Shown piece after piece: positions 11,349 through 18,818 of a DNA stretch of 64,000 nucleotides. Numbering within the stretch: the stretch's first letter is position 1; each line of letters starts with the position of its first letter. Source of the stretch: an uncultured Actinomycetes bacterium (GTDB lineage Bacteria; Actinomycetota; Actinomycetes; Nanopelagicales; Nanopelagicaceae); assembly GCA_903834515.1 (NCBI GenBank), contig CAILJM010000006.1:1-64000 (forward strand), read 5' to 3'. The translations under genes were made by a program, and so were the position numbers. Below the pieces are notes generated by a model that made no database searches, was not told the origin of the DNA, and was given only the letters and a program-made list of their open reading frames with translations.

Positions 11349-12229
11349 TTAAGTACTCTGCTGAAGTCGCCGCCGCAAAGGCAGCCAAGAGGCCAATAGT
11401 TGCGTTGGAATCCACGATCATCTCCCATGGCCTGCCCCGACCTTTAAATCTTCAGGTCGCGCAGGAAGTTGAATCGATCGTTCGTGGCGCAGGAGCCACG
11501 CCAGCAACGATCGCCCTGCTCGATGGCGTCATTCATGTGGGGCTTGAACCTGCAGAACTAGAGCGAATAGCCGTTGATGAAAATATCGTGAAGGCATCCA
11601 CGCGAGATTTGGCCATTATCGAAGAGAGTAAACAATCTGCGGCTACAACTGTTGCCGCTACAAGCCATATTGCTCATTTGGCAGGTATTGATGTATTTGC
11701 AACAGGTGGACTCGGGGGAGTACATCGGGGCCACACCTATGATGAATCGGCAGACCTCACAGAACTCGCTGAAACACCCATCATTGTTGTCTCTGCGGGT
11801 GTGAAATCGATTCTGGATGTTGCTGGCACACTTGAACGGCTGGAGACATTTGGGATTCCCGTCTTGGGATATGGCACAACCAAGTTTCCTGGTTTTTATC
11901 TCACCGATTCCGGTTTTACTATCGAACATCAAGTAGAGAGCGCAGATCAAATCGCTCGTATCTGGCATAACCGAAAGGCACTTGCTACCGCTGATCGCGC
12001 CATGTTGATTGCTAATCCTGTTCGCAATCAGATGGACCTTGCACTTCATGATGAGATTCTTCAAACAGGACTTGCTGCTGCCGAACGAGAGCAGATCACC
12101 GGCAAGGCTGTGACTCCTTTCTTGCTTGAGTATTTCCATACCAACAGCAAGGGTGAATCGCTTCGCGTAAATATCGAGATCATTAAGGCCAATTCACTTC
12201 TTGCGGCACAGATCGCGATAGCGCTCTAA
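11345..12229 (+). CDS. psuG: Pseudouridine-5'-phosphate glycosidase
   Basis: Cleaves the C-C glycosidic bond of pseudouridine 5'-phosphate to uracil and ribose 5-phosphate. The N-terminus has VALESTIISHGLPRPLNLQV; VVSAGVKSILD near residue 155 holds the catalytic Lys; TKFPGFY and ANPVRNQMDL complete the family pattern. Length is 294 residues, close to the usual 300-310. It overlaps the dehydrogenase by 4 nt and is followed by a PfkB-type kinase 6 nt on, the expected PsuK partner. Confidence 0.95.
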   Translation: MIKYSAEVAAAKAAKRPIVALESTIISHGLPRPLNLQVAQEVESIVRGAGATPATIALLDGVIHVGLEPAELERIAVDENIVKASTRDLAIIEESKQSAATTVAATSHIAHLAGIDVFATGGLGGVHRGHTYDESADLTELAETPIIVVSAGVKSILDVAGTLERLETFGIPVLGYGTTKFPGFYLTDSGFTIEHQVESADQIARIWHNRKALATADRAMLIANPVRNQMDLALHDEILQTGLAAAEREQITGKAVTPFLLEYFHTNSKGESLRVNIEIIKANSLLAAQIAIAL

Positions 12230-12235
12230 ATTCTG

Positions 12236-13123
12236 ATGGCTAAAATACTTTGCGTTGGTGACATCGTTCTAGATGTGACTGGCGTATTGGCGCACGGAAT
12301 TAAATCCGGAGTGGAAACTCGAGCAAAAATATCCACGCAAGGTGGAGGCGCCGCTGCAAATGTGGCATCGTGGCTTGCAGTGAATGGCGTTGAAGCCTTT
12401 GTGATTGCCCGCATCGGTGACGATGCCGCTGGAAAGACTGTCATCTCCGAACTCGATTCATACGGAGTGGGTTACAAGAAGCGGGTAATAGCCGGTGCAA
12501 GTACTGGCGTTGTCATGATCTTGATTGATCACCTTGGCGAGAGAACGATGTTCCCAGACTCGGGTGCGAATTCGGGATTGAACCTTGAAGATCTCCCTGA
12601 ATTAGCTGGCTTTGATGCGGTCTACATTTCGGGTTATTGCCTGATAAATCCAGCATCTCGAGCAGGAGCACTCGAAATAATGAAGAAAGTAAGGTCAAGT
12701 GGTTTACCGTTGATCTTTGATCCTTCCACGGTGGGGCTAATGAGTGAAGTTGGCATCGCTCAGACGCGCGAGTGGCTCTCACAAGTCGATGCGATCATCT
12801 TGAATGAGGAAGAGGCCATTTATCTCTCCTCGCATCAAGTGATTGAAAAGGTTGTTGATGACCTCCTAACCCTTGCACCTCTTGTCATCGTCAAACGTGG
12901 TTCTGCAGGAGCGATCGGAAAGAACCGCGATAGTGCACTCGTGACTGTCCCCGCGATAGAGGTATCGATGGTGAGCACGGTTGGCGCAGGTGATGCCTTC
13001 GCAGCCGGTTTTATCAAGGTCTGGGCAGCAAGAGGCTCACTGGGGGATGCGCTATCAAGCGGGGCCGAGATTGCCGCGCAATGCGTATCACTTGTTGGAT
13101 CTCGACCAGAATTAAAGAAATAA
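12236..13123 (+). CDS. psuK: PfkB-family sugar kinase, probable pseudouridine kinase
   Basis: A 295-residue ribokinase-fold kinase. The N-terminal signature is KISTQGGGAAANVASWLAV and the C-terminal PfkB signature is STVGAGDAFAAGF, where the Asp is the catalytic base. By sequence alone it could phosphorylate several sugars. Its place directly after psuG makes pseudouridine 5'-phosphorylation the likely role, giving a complete salvage route from pseudouridine to uracil. No dedicated nucleoside transporter is adjacent. Confidence 0.82.
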   Translation: MAKILCVGDIVLDVTGVLAHGIKSGVETRAKISTQGGGAAANVASWLAVNGVEAFVIARIGDDAAGKTVISELDSYGVGYKKRVIAGASTGVVMILIDHLGERTMFPDSGANSGLNLEDLPELAGFDAVYISGYCLINPASRAGALEIMKKVRSSGLPLIFDPSTVGLMSEVGIAQTREWLSQVDAIILNEEEAIYLSSHQVIEKVVDDLLTLAPLVIVKRGSAGAIGKNRDSALVTVPAIEVSMVSTVGAGDAFAAGFIKVWAARGSLGDALSSGAEIAAQCVSLVGSRPELKK

Positions 13124-13128
13124 GCCTC

Positions 13129-13791
13129 ATGATGAATAGAGAACCCAATACTCCGAAGCTACTTTCGATAAACCTAGCAACTTCTTCGCAGGAACAAGGA
13201 TGGACCGAAAGCGGTAATCGAACCGGAATTGATAAGCGGCCAACAAATCTTCAAGTTTTTCTCTCTTCGGCGGGCGTCGAAGGCGATCACGTTGTTGATC
13301 GTAAAAACCACGGAGGTATTCATAAAGCGGTCTATGCCTACGCCCGTGAAGATGCGCTGTGGTGGGAAGAGAAGATTGGTGAAGTAATTACGTATGGACG
13401 GTTTGGTGAAAACTTAACGACAAAAGGCGTAGATATCACTGACGCAATAATTGGTGAACATTGGAGGATTGGCGGTGTAGTACTGGAAGTTTCTGAACCA
13501 AGAATTCCTTGCCGAATTTTTTCGGGCTTTTGGAACCGCGAGACGTTGATCAAAGAGTTCACAGAGGCAAATCGATCTGGCACTTATTTAAGAGTTATCA
13601 CAGAAGGCACTATAGAAGCTGGTATGGATATTGAAATTGTCAGCAAGCCTTCGCATGGCATCACTGTGGGGGATATCTTTGAGGCAAAATCGGGATCCCG
13701 TGAAAAGATCGCTGAAATCGCCCTGGTAGCCGAACTCTCTGATCAATATCGTTCGTGGGCCGCACGGTTAACTTCACCGCCACCCCTCTAG
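13129..13791 (+). CDS. MOSC domain protein (YiiM-like)
   Basis: A 220-residue MOSC-domain protein. These beta-barrel proteins carry sulfur or bind the molybdenum cofactor; YiiM-type members are linked to detoxifying N-hydroxylated bases. GVEGDHVVDRKNHGGIHKAV near residue 60, YGRFGENLTTKGVD and EPRIPCRIFSGF (conserved Cys) are characteristic. It is 5 nt downstream of the kinase and probably in the same transcript. ATG 13129 or the adjacent ATG 13132 can start it. Participation in pseudouridine metabolism is only suggested by position. Confidence 0.85.
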   Translation: MMNREPNTPKLLSINLATSSQEQGWTESGNRTGIDKRPTNLQVFLSSAGVEGDHVVDRKNHGGIHKAVYAYAREDALWWEEKIGEVITYGRFGENLTTKGVDITDAIIGEHWRIGGVVLEVSEPRIPCRIFSGFWNRETLIKEFTEANRSGTYLRVITEGTIEAGMDIEIVSKPSHGITVGDIFEAKSGSREKIAEIALVAELSDQYRSWAARLTSPPPL

Positions 13792-13822
13792 TAGGCTTGG
13801 ATTATTGATGAATTCACCTACC

Positions 13823-13895
13823 GCCCTGGTATCCCAAAGGTAGAGGAAGAGGACTTAAAATCCTTTCAGTGTCGGTTCGAGTCCGACCCGGGGCA
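13823..13895 (+). tRNA. Atypical tRNA with Leu anticodon UAA and class I (short variable loop) structure
   Basis: A 73-nt cloverleaf. Acceptor GCCCTGG pairs CCGGGGC, with discriminator A13895. The D-arm has TCC/GGA pairing and GGTA in the loop. Anticodon stem GAGGA/TCCTT closes loop CTTAAAA, so the anticodon is UAA (13856-13858). The variable loop is only 5 nt (13866-13870) and the T-stem is GTCGG/CCGAC. Normal bacterial tRNA-Leu has a long variable arm; this one has the acceptor and anticodon of tRNA-Leu(UAA) on a class I body. One A (13844) is bulged or mismatched in the D-stem. It probably decodes UUA, but charging by LeuRS is not certain. Confidence 0.8.
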
Positions 13896-13962
13896 CATTG
13901 AAGAGCCGCTCTCGAGGCAGGGTATTGGAATAATCGGTAAACCTTCAGGTACATTGCGCGCC

Positions 13963-14325
13963 ATGAGTAAGGTCTTTCTACACGTGACGATAAGTGTCCG
14001 CCCTGGGAAGTATCTAGAGTTCGTCTCTTTGCTCAAAAACCACGCTGCAACGGTGCGTTCCGAGGCCGGATGTGAGTACCTCGAGCTCTTTGAGGGCGTT
14101 GAAAGCACAGATCTGGTCCATGTCTATGAAACCTGGAGCGATCGGGCAGCTTGGGATGCACATATGGCCAATTCCGCCAGCCAGGCGTGGCGCTCCACGG
14201 CAGAAGAATTTGTGTTGGGTGAGTCAATCAAATCGTTCCGTCTCTCAGCTCTCAGGTGGACAGCGACAGGCAGTAGCAATTGGGCGAGCTGTCTCATGGG
14301 CGAGCAAAGTAATCATTTTGGATGA
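13963..14325 (+). CDS. Antibiotic biosynthesis monooxygenase (ABM) domain protein with aberrant C-terminus
   Basis: The first 90 or so residues (MSKVFLHVTISVRPGKYLEF ... HVYETWSDRAAWDAHM) are a single ABM ferredoxin-like domain, as in small cofactor-free quinol monooxygenases. From about 14234 the DNA also encodes, in another frame, the end of an ABC transporter ATPase. The last 28 residues of this protein (to FG) are therefore an out-of-frame reading of that gene and unlikely to be native. TACATT lies 7 nt before ATG 13963. The domain itself looks complete, so the protein may still function. Confidence 0.7.
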   Translation: MSKVFLHVTISVRPGKYLEFVSLLKNHAATVRSEAGCEYLELFEGVESTDLVHVYETWSDRAAWDAHMANSASQAWRSTAEEFVLGESIKSFRLSALRWTATGSSNWASCLMGEQSNHFG

Positions 14326-14554
14326 ACCAACAAATCATCTAGGTGCACGACAAGCTGGTGAAGTTCTCTCAGTTATCAAATCAGCAAAAGAGCGCGGCCT
14401 CGGGGTCATTTTCATCTCACACACCTTGCCGCATGTACTTCAAGTAACGGATCGAATCGTTGTGCTTCGACTTGGCAAGATTGTGGCTGATGCCCCAACT
14501 TCCACATTCGACGCCGAGAGCTTATTAGGGACAATTACGGGCCTTATCGACTAA
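14234..14554 (+). pseudogene. C-terminal remnant of a sugar ABC transporter ATP-binding protein
   Basis: In the frame of 14234-14554 the product reads SVSQLSGGQRQAVAIGRAV, then VIILDEPTNHLG, VIFISHTLPHVLQVTDRIVV and ends TITGLID. These are the ABC signature, Walker B and H-loop of a monosaccharide-type importer ATPase (FrcA/XylG-like). The Walker A half, about 130 residues, is missing, and no permease or binding-protein gene is adjacent. The upstream part of this frame is antisense-quality sequence within the ABM gene. A deletion joined the ABM gene to the ATPase stump. The LacI regulator that follows by 20 nt was probably its regulator. Confidence 0.85.
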
Positions 14555-14574
14555 GGCCTATATTCTTCCCAATT

Positions 14575-15600
14575 ATGAGTATTAAAAAGAGCTCGCGCCC
14601 AACGATGCGCGAGGTAGCAGCGCTTTCTGGCACGAGTCTTAAGACCGTCTCTCGAGTATTCAACTCGGTGCCGACCGTTGACCCAGTGCTCAAGGATCAA
14701 GTCCTGAAGGCAGCAAAGCGATTGAATTACATCCCCAACATGACAGCGGGATCGCTTCGTCGTGCAAACGGTAAGACGAATACGATTGGGATTCTTCTTG
14801 AAGATACCGCCAACCCATTCTCTTCTGCCCTTTATCGAATCTATGAAGATATTGCCGCCGAACACGGTTATATCGTTCTAGCTGGAAGTTTGGATGAAGA
14901 CCAAAATCGCGAGCATGAACTAGTAAACCTCTTTATCTCTCGTCGTGTTGATGGGCTTTTGATAGCCCCATCTGGGAAAGACCACGCCTATCTAAAACGA
15001 GAGGTTCGAAACGGCGTACATTTTGGATTTGTTGACCGCCCGCCGATCAATCTTTCGGCAGATGTAGTTCTCTCTACAAACCGAGAAGGCTCTCAGGAAG
15101 CTGTCGAGCATCTCATCAGTTTTGGGCACAAGCGGATAGCCTACTTAGGCGACAATCCCGGTATTTATACGGCGCAAGAGCGATGTGAAGGATATGTCGC
15201 GGCCTTCAAGAAGGCGAAAATAACCGTCGATCCAACTTTAATTTTTAAAGGCTTTGAATCCGAAGATCAAGCGATTACCTCGCTGCGCAACCTGATGCGA
15301 AGCGAGAAAGCCCCCACCGCTATCTTTGCCAGCCAGAACCTGCTCACGATGGCGGTGTTGAGGGCGCTCCATGCTGAAGGTCTCGAACATAAAATTGCAG
15401 TTGTTGGTTTTGATGACCTTCCCGCAGCAGAATTGCTCTCTCCAGGACTCACTTTAGTAAAGCAAAATCTCGCTGAGATTGGACGACTTTCGATTCAAAC
15501 GCTGTTAGGACGAATCGATGGTGACAGTTCAAAGAGTTTGACGCAAGTAGTCCCTACAACTTTAGTTCCGATGGGTTCGGGAGAAATTCGTCCGAAGTAA
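14575..15600 (+). CDS. LacI family transcriptional regulator
   Basis: A 341-residue LacI/GalR-type repressor. The helix-turn-helix at residues 9-30 reads TMREVAALSGTSLKTVSRVF; the hinge helix region is YIPNMTAGSLR. The periplasmic-binding-protein-like effector domain follows (GILLEDTANPFSSALYRIYE, VDGLLIAPSG, VVGFDDLPAAELLSPGLT). The likely ligand is a sugar. It stands directly after the remnant of a sugar ABC transporter, so it may be an orphan regulator or may now control other sites. Confidence 0.92.
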   Translation: MSIKKSSRPTMREVAALSGTSLKTVSRVFNSVPTVDPVLKDQVLKAAKRLNYIPNMTAGSLRRANGKTNTIGILLEDTANPFSSALYRIYEDIAAEHGYIVLAGSLDEDQNREHELVNLFISRRVDGLLIAPSGKDHAYLKREVRNGVHFGFVDRPPINLSADVVLSTNREGSQEAVEHLISFGHKRIAYLGDNPGIYTAQERCEGYVAAFKKAKITVDPTLIFKGFESEDQAITSLRNLMRSEKAPTAIFASQNLLTMAVLRALHAEGLEHKIAVVGFDDLPAAELLSPGLTLVKQNLAEIGRLSIQTLLGRIDGDSSKSLTQVVPTTLVPMGSGEIRPK

Positions 15601-15649
15601 GAGCACGGCCTGGTTTCCCAAGCGGTGCCATTGTTGAAGTTATTCTTTC

Positions 15650-15973
15650 TTAGATATCAGATGCTTGATGAAGCAATCCGCCACCACGGAACTTAAGAAC
15701 TGGTGTCTTCTGCCAAACTTCCATTGCATCATCAAAGCTCTTTGAGTTTGCACTGTACTTATCAGTGAGTGCACCCCATGCAGCTCCATCGGCGAAATTG
15801 ATAACGAAGAGCCAGGCGCCGTTATATTCGCCGTAGCCACCTTCCCAAATCTGAATATCTGAAGCACCTTCTGCAACGAATTGCTTCTTCCACTCTGCAA
15901 GTCGAGCCTTCTGCTGGCGACGGGTGGTTCCCTCTACGCCTTCAACGATCCATACTTCCTGAATTGCGCTCAT
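15650..15973 (-). CDS. Hypothetical protein, possible ABM-like dimeric alpha/beta barrel
   Basis: A 107-residue soluble protein, MSAIQEVWIVEGVEGTTRRQ at the start. Its length, N-terminal beta strand, and aromatic-rich middle (YGEYNGAWLFVINFADGAAW) resemble small dimeric alpha/beta-barrel proteins of the ABM/NIPSNAP type, but no family motif is certain. GGGAGAG lies 6 nt before ATG 15973. It converges on the LacI gene. Function unknown. Confidence 0.7.
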   Translation of the reverse strand: MSAIQEVWIVEGVEGTTRRQQKARLAEWKKQFVAEGASDIQIWEGGYGEYNGAWLFVINFADGAAWGALTDKYSANSKSFDDAMEVWQKTPVLKFRGGGLLHQASDI

Positions 15974-16079
15974 TTACTCTCCCATGAAATTACCGATTTT
16001 CGGCATTGGAAATCTACCTGAGCCAAGAGGCCTTTAAAAGGGCTCTGCCGTGAATTCTTTAGGCGGGCAAGATAAAGCC

Positions 16080-16694
16080 TTAAGACCCATCCCGAAAATC
16101 GACGAGACGTTCACTCTTAAATTGAATCTGATCAAAAGAGATAGAGCATCCATCCCCGGTAGGCGACTGTGCCTCAAAGCCCAATAGATGGTGAGCAGTA
16201 TCTAGGCCGAGGGAAAAGACTCTGATCAATTCCCAGGTAATCCCATCGAATGAGGAATGAAGGGCATAGACATGGCCCTGCCGTGCAATGCGATACCAAA
16301 TCTCCTCACCGTCGACGGTGAAGGCATTTGAATCATCAGAAAGTCCACTAGTTACAACCGAGACCACCATCGGCTTCTTAGCCGGTGAAAATTCAAAGCA
16401 GAACTTGACCCAATGAGTCTCATCAATCCAGATCATCAATACGCCAGCATCAAAGAGCGACTTAAATCCAACATTAATGCGGCTGATAAATTGAAAATCC
16501 CCTGATGGCGGAGTCCCCAGCAGAGTAGTTGCATTTGAGAGAGACTCTGCATCGATCGACCCTGCGCCAGCAGGATTGATATAGAAATCGGAGTGGGGAA
16601 GTGCGCGAGCGTTCAATCTTGAAGCGCTCTCATCGAAGCTCCAAGATTCAGGATGGTTTGTCGCTAACTCAAATGGGATCCCAACAATCTTCAT
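16080..16694 (-). CDS. DUF1349 family protein
   Basis: A 204-residue protein of DUF1349 (YesU-like), a concanavalin-like beta-sandwich found alone or at the C-terminus of glycoside hydrolases. Typical strands are DAGVLMIWIDETHWVKFCFE, SVVTSGLSDDSNAF, WYRIARQGHVYALHSSFDG and HLLGFEAQSP. No signal peptide is seen, so it acts in the cytoplasm. Sugar binding is suggested by the fold but unproven. It sits among accessory genes near the broken sugar transporter. Confidence 0.85.
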   Translation of the reverse strand: MKIVGIPFELATNHPESWSFDESASRLNARALPHSDFYINPAGAGSIDAESLSNATTLLGTPPSGDFQFISRINVGFKSLFDAGVLMIWIDETHWVKFCFEFSPAKKPMVVSVVTSGLSDDSNAFTVDGEEIWYRIARQGHVYALHSSFDGITWELIRVFSLGLDTAHHLLGFEAQSPTGDGCSISFDQIQFKSERLVDFRDGS

Positions 16695-16739
16695 TGCCCC
16701 TCGCTTTCACTCGAATCGATCGTGCGTGTAATGAGTGAT

Positions 16740-17474
16740 CTAGGACTGTTGATTGATTGACCAGAGAGTCCAGATATGAGTACGAACAGAGCGAGGTTGC
16801 TTCAAGATCGTTGTAATCTGGAATGCAATATCTTCGGAACGTAGGTAGCTTGCAAGAATTGGGGTGCCTTCAGTTCGGCCAGCACCGATAGCGAATTCGG
16901 TCTCTGTGCCTGCTGGGCATACAAGTGCTACGCGAACGCCCTTTTCCCGAAGTTCGCGATCGAGTCCTCCGGCAAGTCCAACTTGTGCATGCTTTGTGCC
17001 GGCGTAGATCGATTCATCGCCACCGCCGCGGAATCCAGCAACCGAAGAGACAATGACGATGTCGCCAGCTTTTTTGGCAATCATTGTTGGTAAGCAAGCT
17101 CGAATAATATGTACGGTGCCTTCGTAGTTGGTACGCATCATGCGATTAACTTCATCGTCACTGTAATCAAGTATCGAGCCATACATTCCAATTCCGGCAT
17201 TGGGAACTACGGCATCGATCGTTCCAAATTTATCGATCGCAGCCTTTGCGATGGCTCGCGATACGTCAGGATCAGCACAGTCGCCTGCGACATACGTTGC
17301 ATTAGCTTCGCCAAGAGAGTCGACGATTTCGTGAAGGCGCTCTTCGTTTCGAGCGTTGAGGACTACTTTTGCCCCCTGCTCCACAAGCTCTTTAGCTGTT
17401 GCTGCGCCCATTCCGGCGGTGGCGCCAGTAATGACGATTACTTGATCTTTAAGGTCTCTGAGTTGATATGTCAT
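16740..17474 (-). CDS. Short-chain dehydrogenase/reductase
   Basis: A 244-residue classical SDR. NAD(P) binding is shown by VITGATAGMGAATA near residue 15 and VVPNAGIGMYG near 90. The active site is IVIVSSVAGFRGGG (Ser) and YAGTKHA (Tyr and Lys). An Arg at the end of the second strand (LNARNEERL) suggests NADPH preference. The substrate is unknown. CATACT lies 6 nt before the ATG on the minus strand. It is divergent from the riboflavin operon. Confidence 0.92.
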   Translation of the reverse strand: MTYQLRDLKDQVIVITGATAGMGAATAKELVEQGAKVVLNARNEERLHEIVDSLGEANATYVAGDCADPDVSRAIAKAAIDKFGTIDAVVPNAGIGMYGSILDYSDDEVNRMMRTNYEGTVHIIRACLPTMIAKKAGDIVIVSSVAGFRGGGDESIYAGTKHAQVGLAGGLDRELREKGVRVALVCPAGTETEFAIGAGRTEGTPILASYLRSEDIAFQITTILKQPRSVRTHIWTLWSINQQS

Positions 17475-17538
17475 GTAGGGAGTATGGGGGAGGCGTGGGT
17501 CACCTGCAACAGGTAGAAATTGGTGGCCAGAATCGAGG

Positions 17539-17567
17539 TTTGGATCAGAATCAAGGGTAGATATACT
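17539..17567 (+). promoter_or_regulatory. Candidate promoter of the riboflavin operon
   Basis: TTTGGA (17539-17544) and TATACT (17562-17567) are spaced by 17 nt. Transcription would begin near 17574, just before the first paired bases of the FMN riboswitch, exactly where expected. Confidence 0.6.
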
Positions 17568-17575
17568 TGGAGGGT

Positions 17576-17695
17576 AGTTTCCGGGGTCGGTGTAATTCCG
17601 AACCGGCAGTAAAGTCTGCGACCCGTTGGCAGCCAGCGAACGGTGGATCTGGTGAGATTCCAGAACCGACGGTGAAAGTCCGGATGAGAGGGAGC
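17576..17695 (+). ncRNA. FMN riboswitch (RFN element)
   Basis: The conserved RFN blocks occur in order: GGGGTCGGTGTAATTCCGAA, CCGGCAGTAAAGTCTGCGA, then CCGACGGTGAAAGTCCGGAT followed by GAGAGGGA. The variable stem between them is GTTGGCAGCCAGC-like, then ATCTGGTGAGATTCCAGAA. The aptamer binds FMN and turns off the downstream genes when flavin is plentiful. The ribD start lies about 125 nt further on. A weak hairpin (GGTAC/GTACC, 17702-17716) with a broken T-run follows, but the stronger regulatory element is the hairpin at 17782-17817. Confidence 0.95.
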
Positions 17696-17781
17696 TATCA
17701 AGGTACTTTGCGTACCCTGATTTTGTTATTCGCCGTGCTGTCGCCTTATGCCTTCGTACTTTGGGCAGGCGTTGGTCGGTG

Positions 17782-17817
17782 ATCCCACCCCCGGATTATT
17801 CTGAATGGGGGATGGAT
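17782..17817 (+). promoter_or_regulatory. Shine-Dalgarno sequestering hairpin upstream of ribD
   Basis: CCCCC (17788-17792) pairs with GGGGG (17807-17811), and ATCC (17782-17785) pairs with GGAT (17814-17817). The 3' arm contains the purine-rich ribosome-binding site for ATG 17820. This is the expression platform expected of an FMN riboswitch acting on translation. Confidence 0.7.
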
Positions 17818-17819
17818 AG

Positions 17820-18818
17820 ATGAGCGATCTTTATGACGATGCTATGCGTCATGCGCTCTCCCTTGCCCTTCGCGGTGAAGGTCGAACCGGTTCAAATCCA
17901 ATAGTCGGCGCAGTCATCATCGATTCCGATGGTCAATTAGTTGCAGAGGGATTTCATGCTGGCGGAGATCACGCAGAAGTAGTTGCCATTAAATCGGTTT
18001 CATCAATCCCTGCTGGGTCGACAATCGTCGTCACGCTCGAACCATGCAACCACACTGGTAAGACAGGCCCTTGTGTCGATGCAATTATCGCGGCAGGAAT
18101 CTCTCGTGTTGTTTACGCGGTGACAGATCCAAACCCGATCGCCTCAGGTGGCGCAGAGCGCCTTCGTGCGGCGGGCATTGAAGTCGTATCTGGAATTCTC
18201 GAGCCAGCGGCACGATTCTTTAATCGCGCATGGTTGAGCGTCGTCGAACGAAATCGCCCGCTCTTTATCTGGAAGATCGCCGCAACACTTGATGGAAAGA
18301 CCGCTGCCGCCGATGGAACATCACAATGGATTACCAGTGAAACATCACGTGAATTTGTCTCGCTCCTTCGCCGAAATAGCGATGCTATTTTAATTGGTAC
18401 GGGGACAGCGCTAGCTGATAATCCCTCACTTGTGCCGCACGATGATGAAGATATTAAGAATCCGCTGCGCGTAGTGATGGGCAATCGCGAACTACCTTCA
18501 GATCTACAGATCTTTGATGATCGAGCAGAGTTATTACTGGTTCAAAGCCACTCATTTGAAATTTTGAGTCAATCACTCCTTGAAAAGGGAGTTAAACAAG
18601 TCTTTGTCGAAGCCGGAAGTGAACTTGGCACAGCGATGCTTCAGGCGGGATATATCGATGAAATCATGCTATTCCAAGCTCCAACGATTCTTGGCAGTGG
18701 TCGTAACTTTGTCTCTGACCTCGGGATCTCAACACTTACCGATCGAATGGATCTCAAGATATTGGCACACCGGCAGATCGGCAATGACCTTTTCACACAT
18801 ATGAAGGTAGGAAAGTAA
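17820..18818 (+). CDS. ribD: Bifunctional riboflavin biosynthesis deaminase/reductase RibD
   Basis: Carries out two riboflavin steps: deamination of the pyrimidine and reduction of its ribosyl side chain. The N-terminal deaminase domain has the zinc motif HAEV (about residue 51) and EPCNHTGKTGPC (about 76-87). The C-terminal reductase domain shows WKIAATLDGKTAAADGTSQW and VFVEAGSELGTAML. At 332 residues it is slightly shorter than E. coli RibD. It is the first gene of the riboflavin operon and is directly under FMN riboswitch control. Confidence 0.96.
   Translation: MSDLYDDAMRHALSLALRGEGRTGSNPIVGAVIIDSDGQLVAEGFHAGGDHAEVVAIKSVSSIPAGSTIVVTLEPCNHTGKTGPCVDAIIAAGISRVVYAVTDPNPIASGGAERLRAAGIEVVSGILEPAARFFNRAWLSVVERNRPLFIWKIAATLDGKTAAADGTSQWITSETSREFVSLLRRNSDAILIGTGTALADNPSLVPHDDEDIKNPLRVVMGNRELPSDLQIFDDRAELLLVQSHSFEILSQSLLEKGVKQVFVEAGSELGTAMLQAGYIDEIMLFQAPTILGSGRNFVSDLGISTLTDRMDLKILAHRQIGNDLFTHMKVGK

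Noticed and set aside
13823-15600. Integrated mobile element at the tRNA gene
   Set aside because: No integrase, transposase or duplicated tRNA 3' end (att site) was found; the broken transporter is better explained by deletion.
17567-17782. 71-codon open frame across the riboflavin leader
   Set aside because: It overlaps the conserved FMN aptamer, whose bases are fixed by RNA structure, and has no recognisable protein content.
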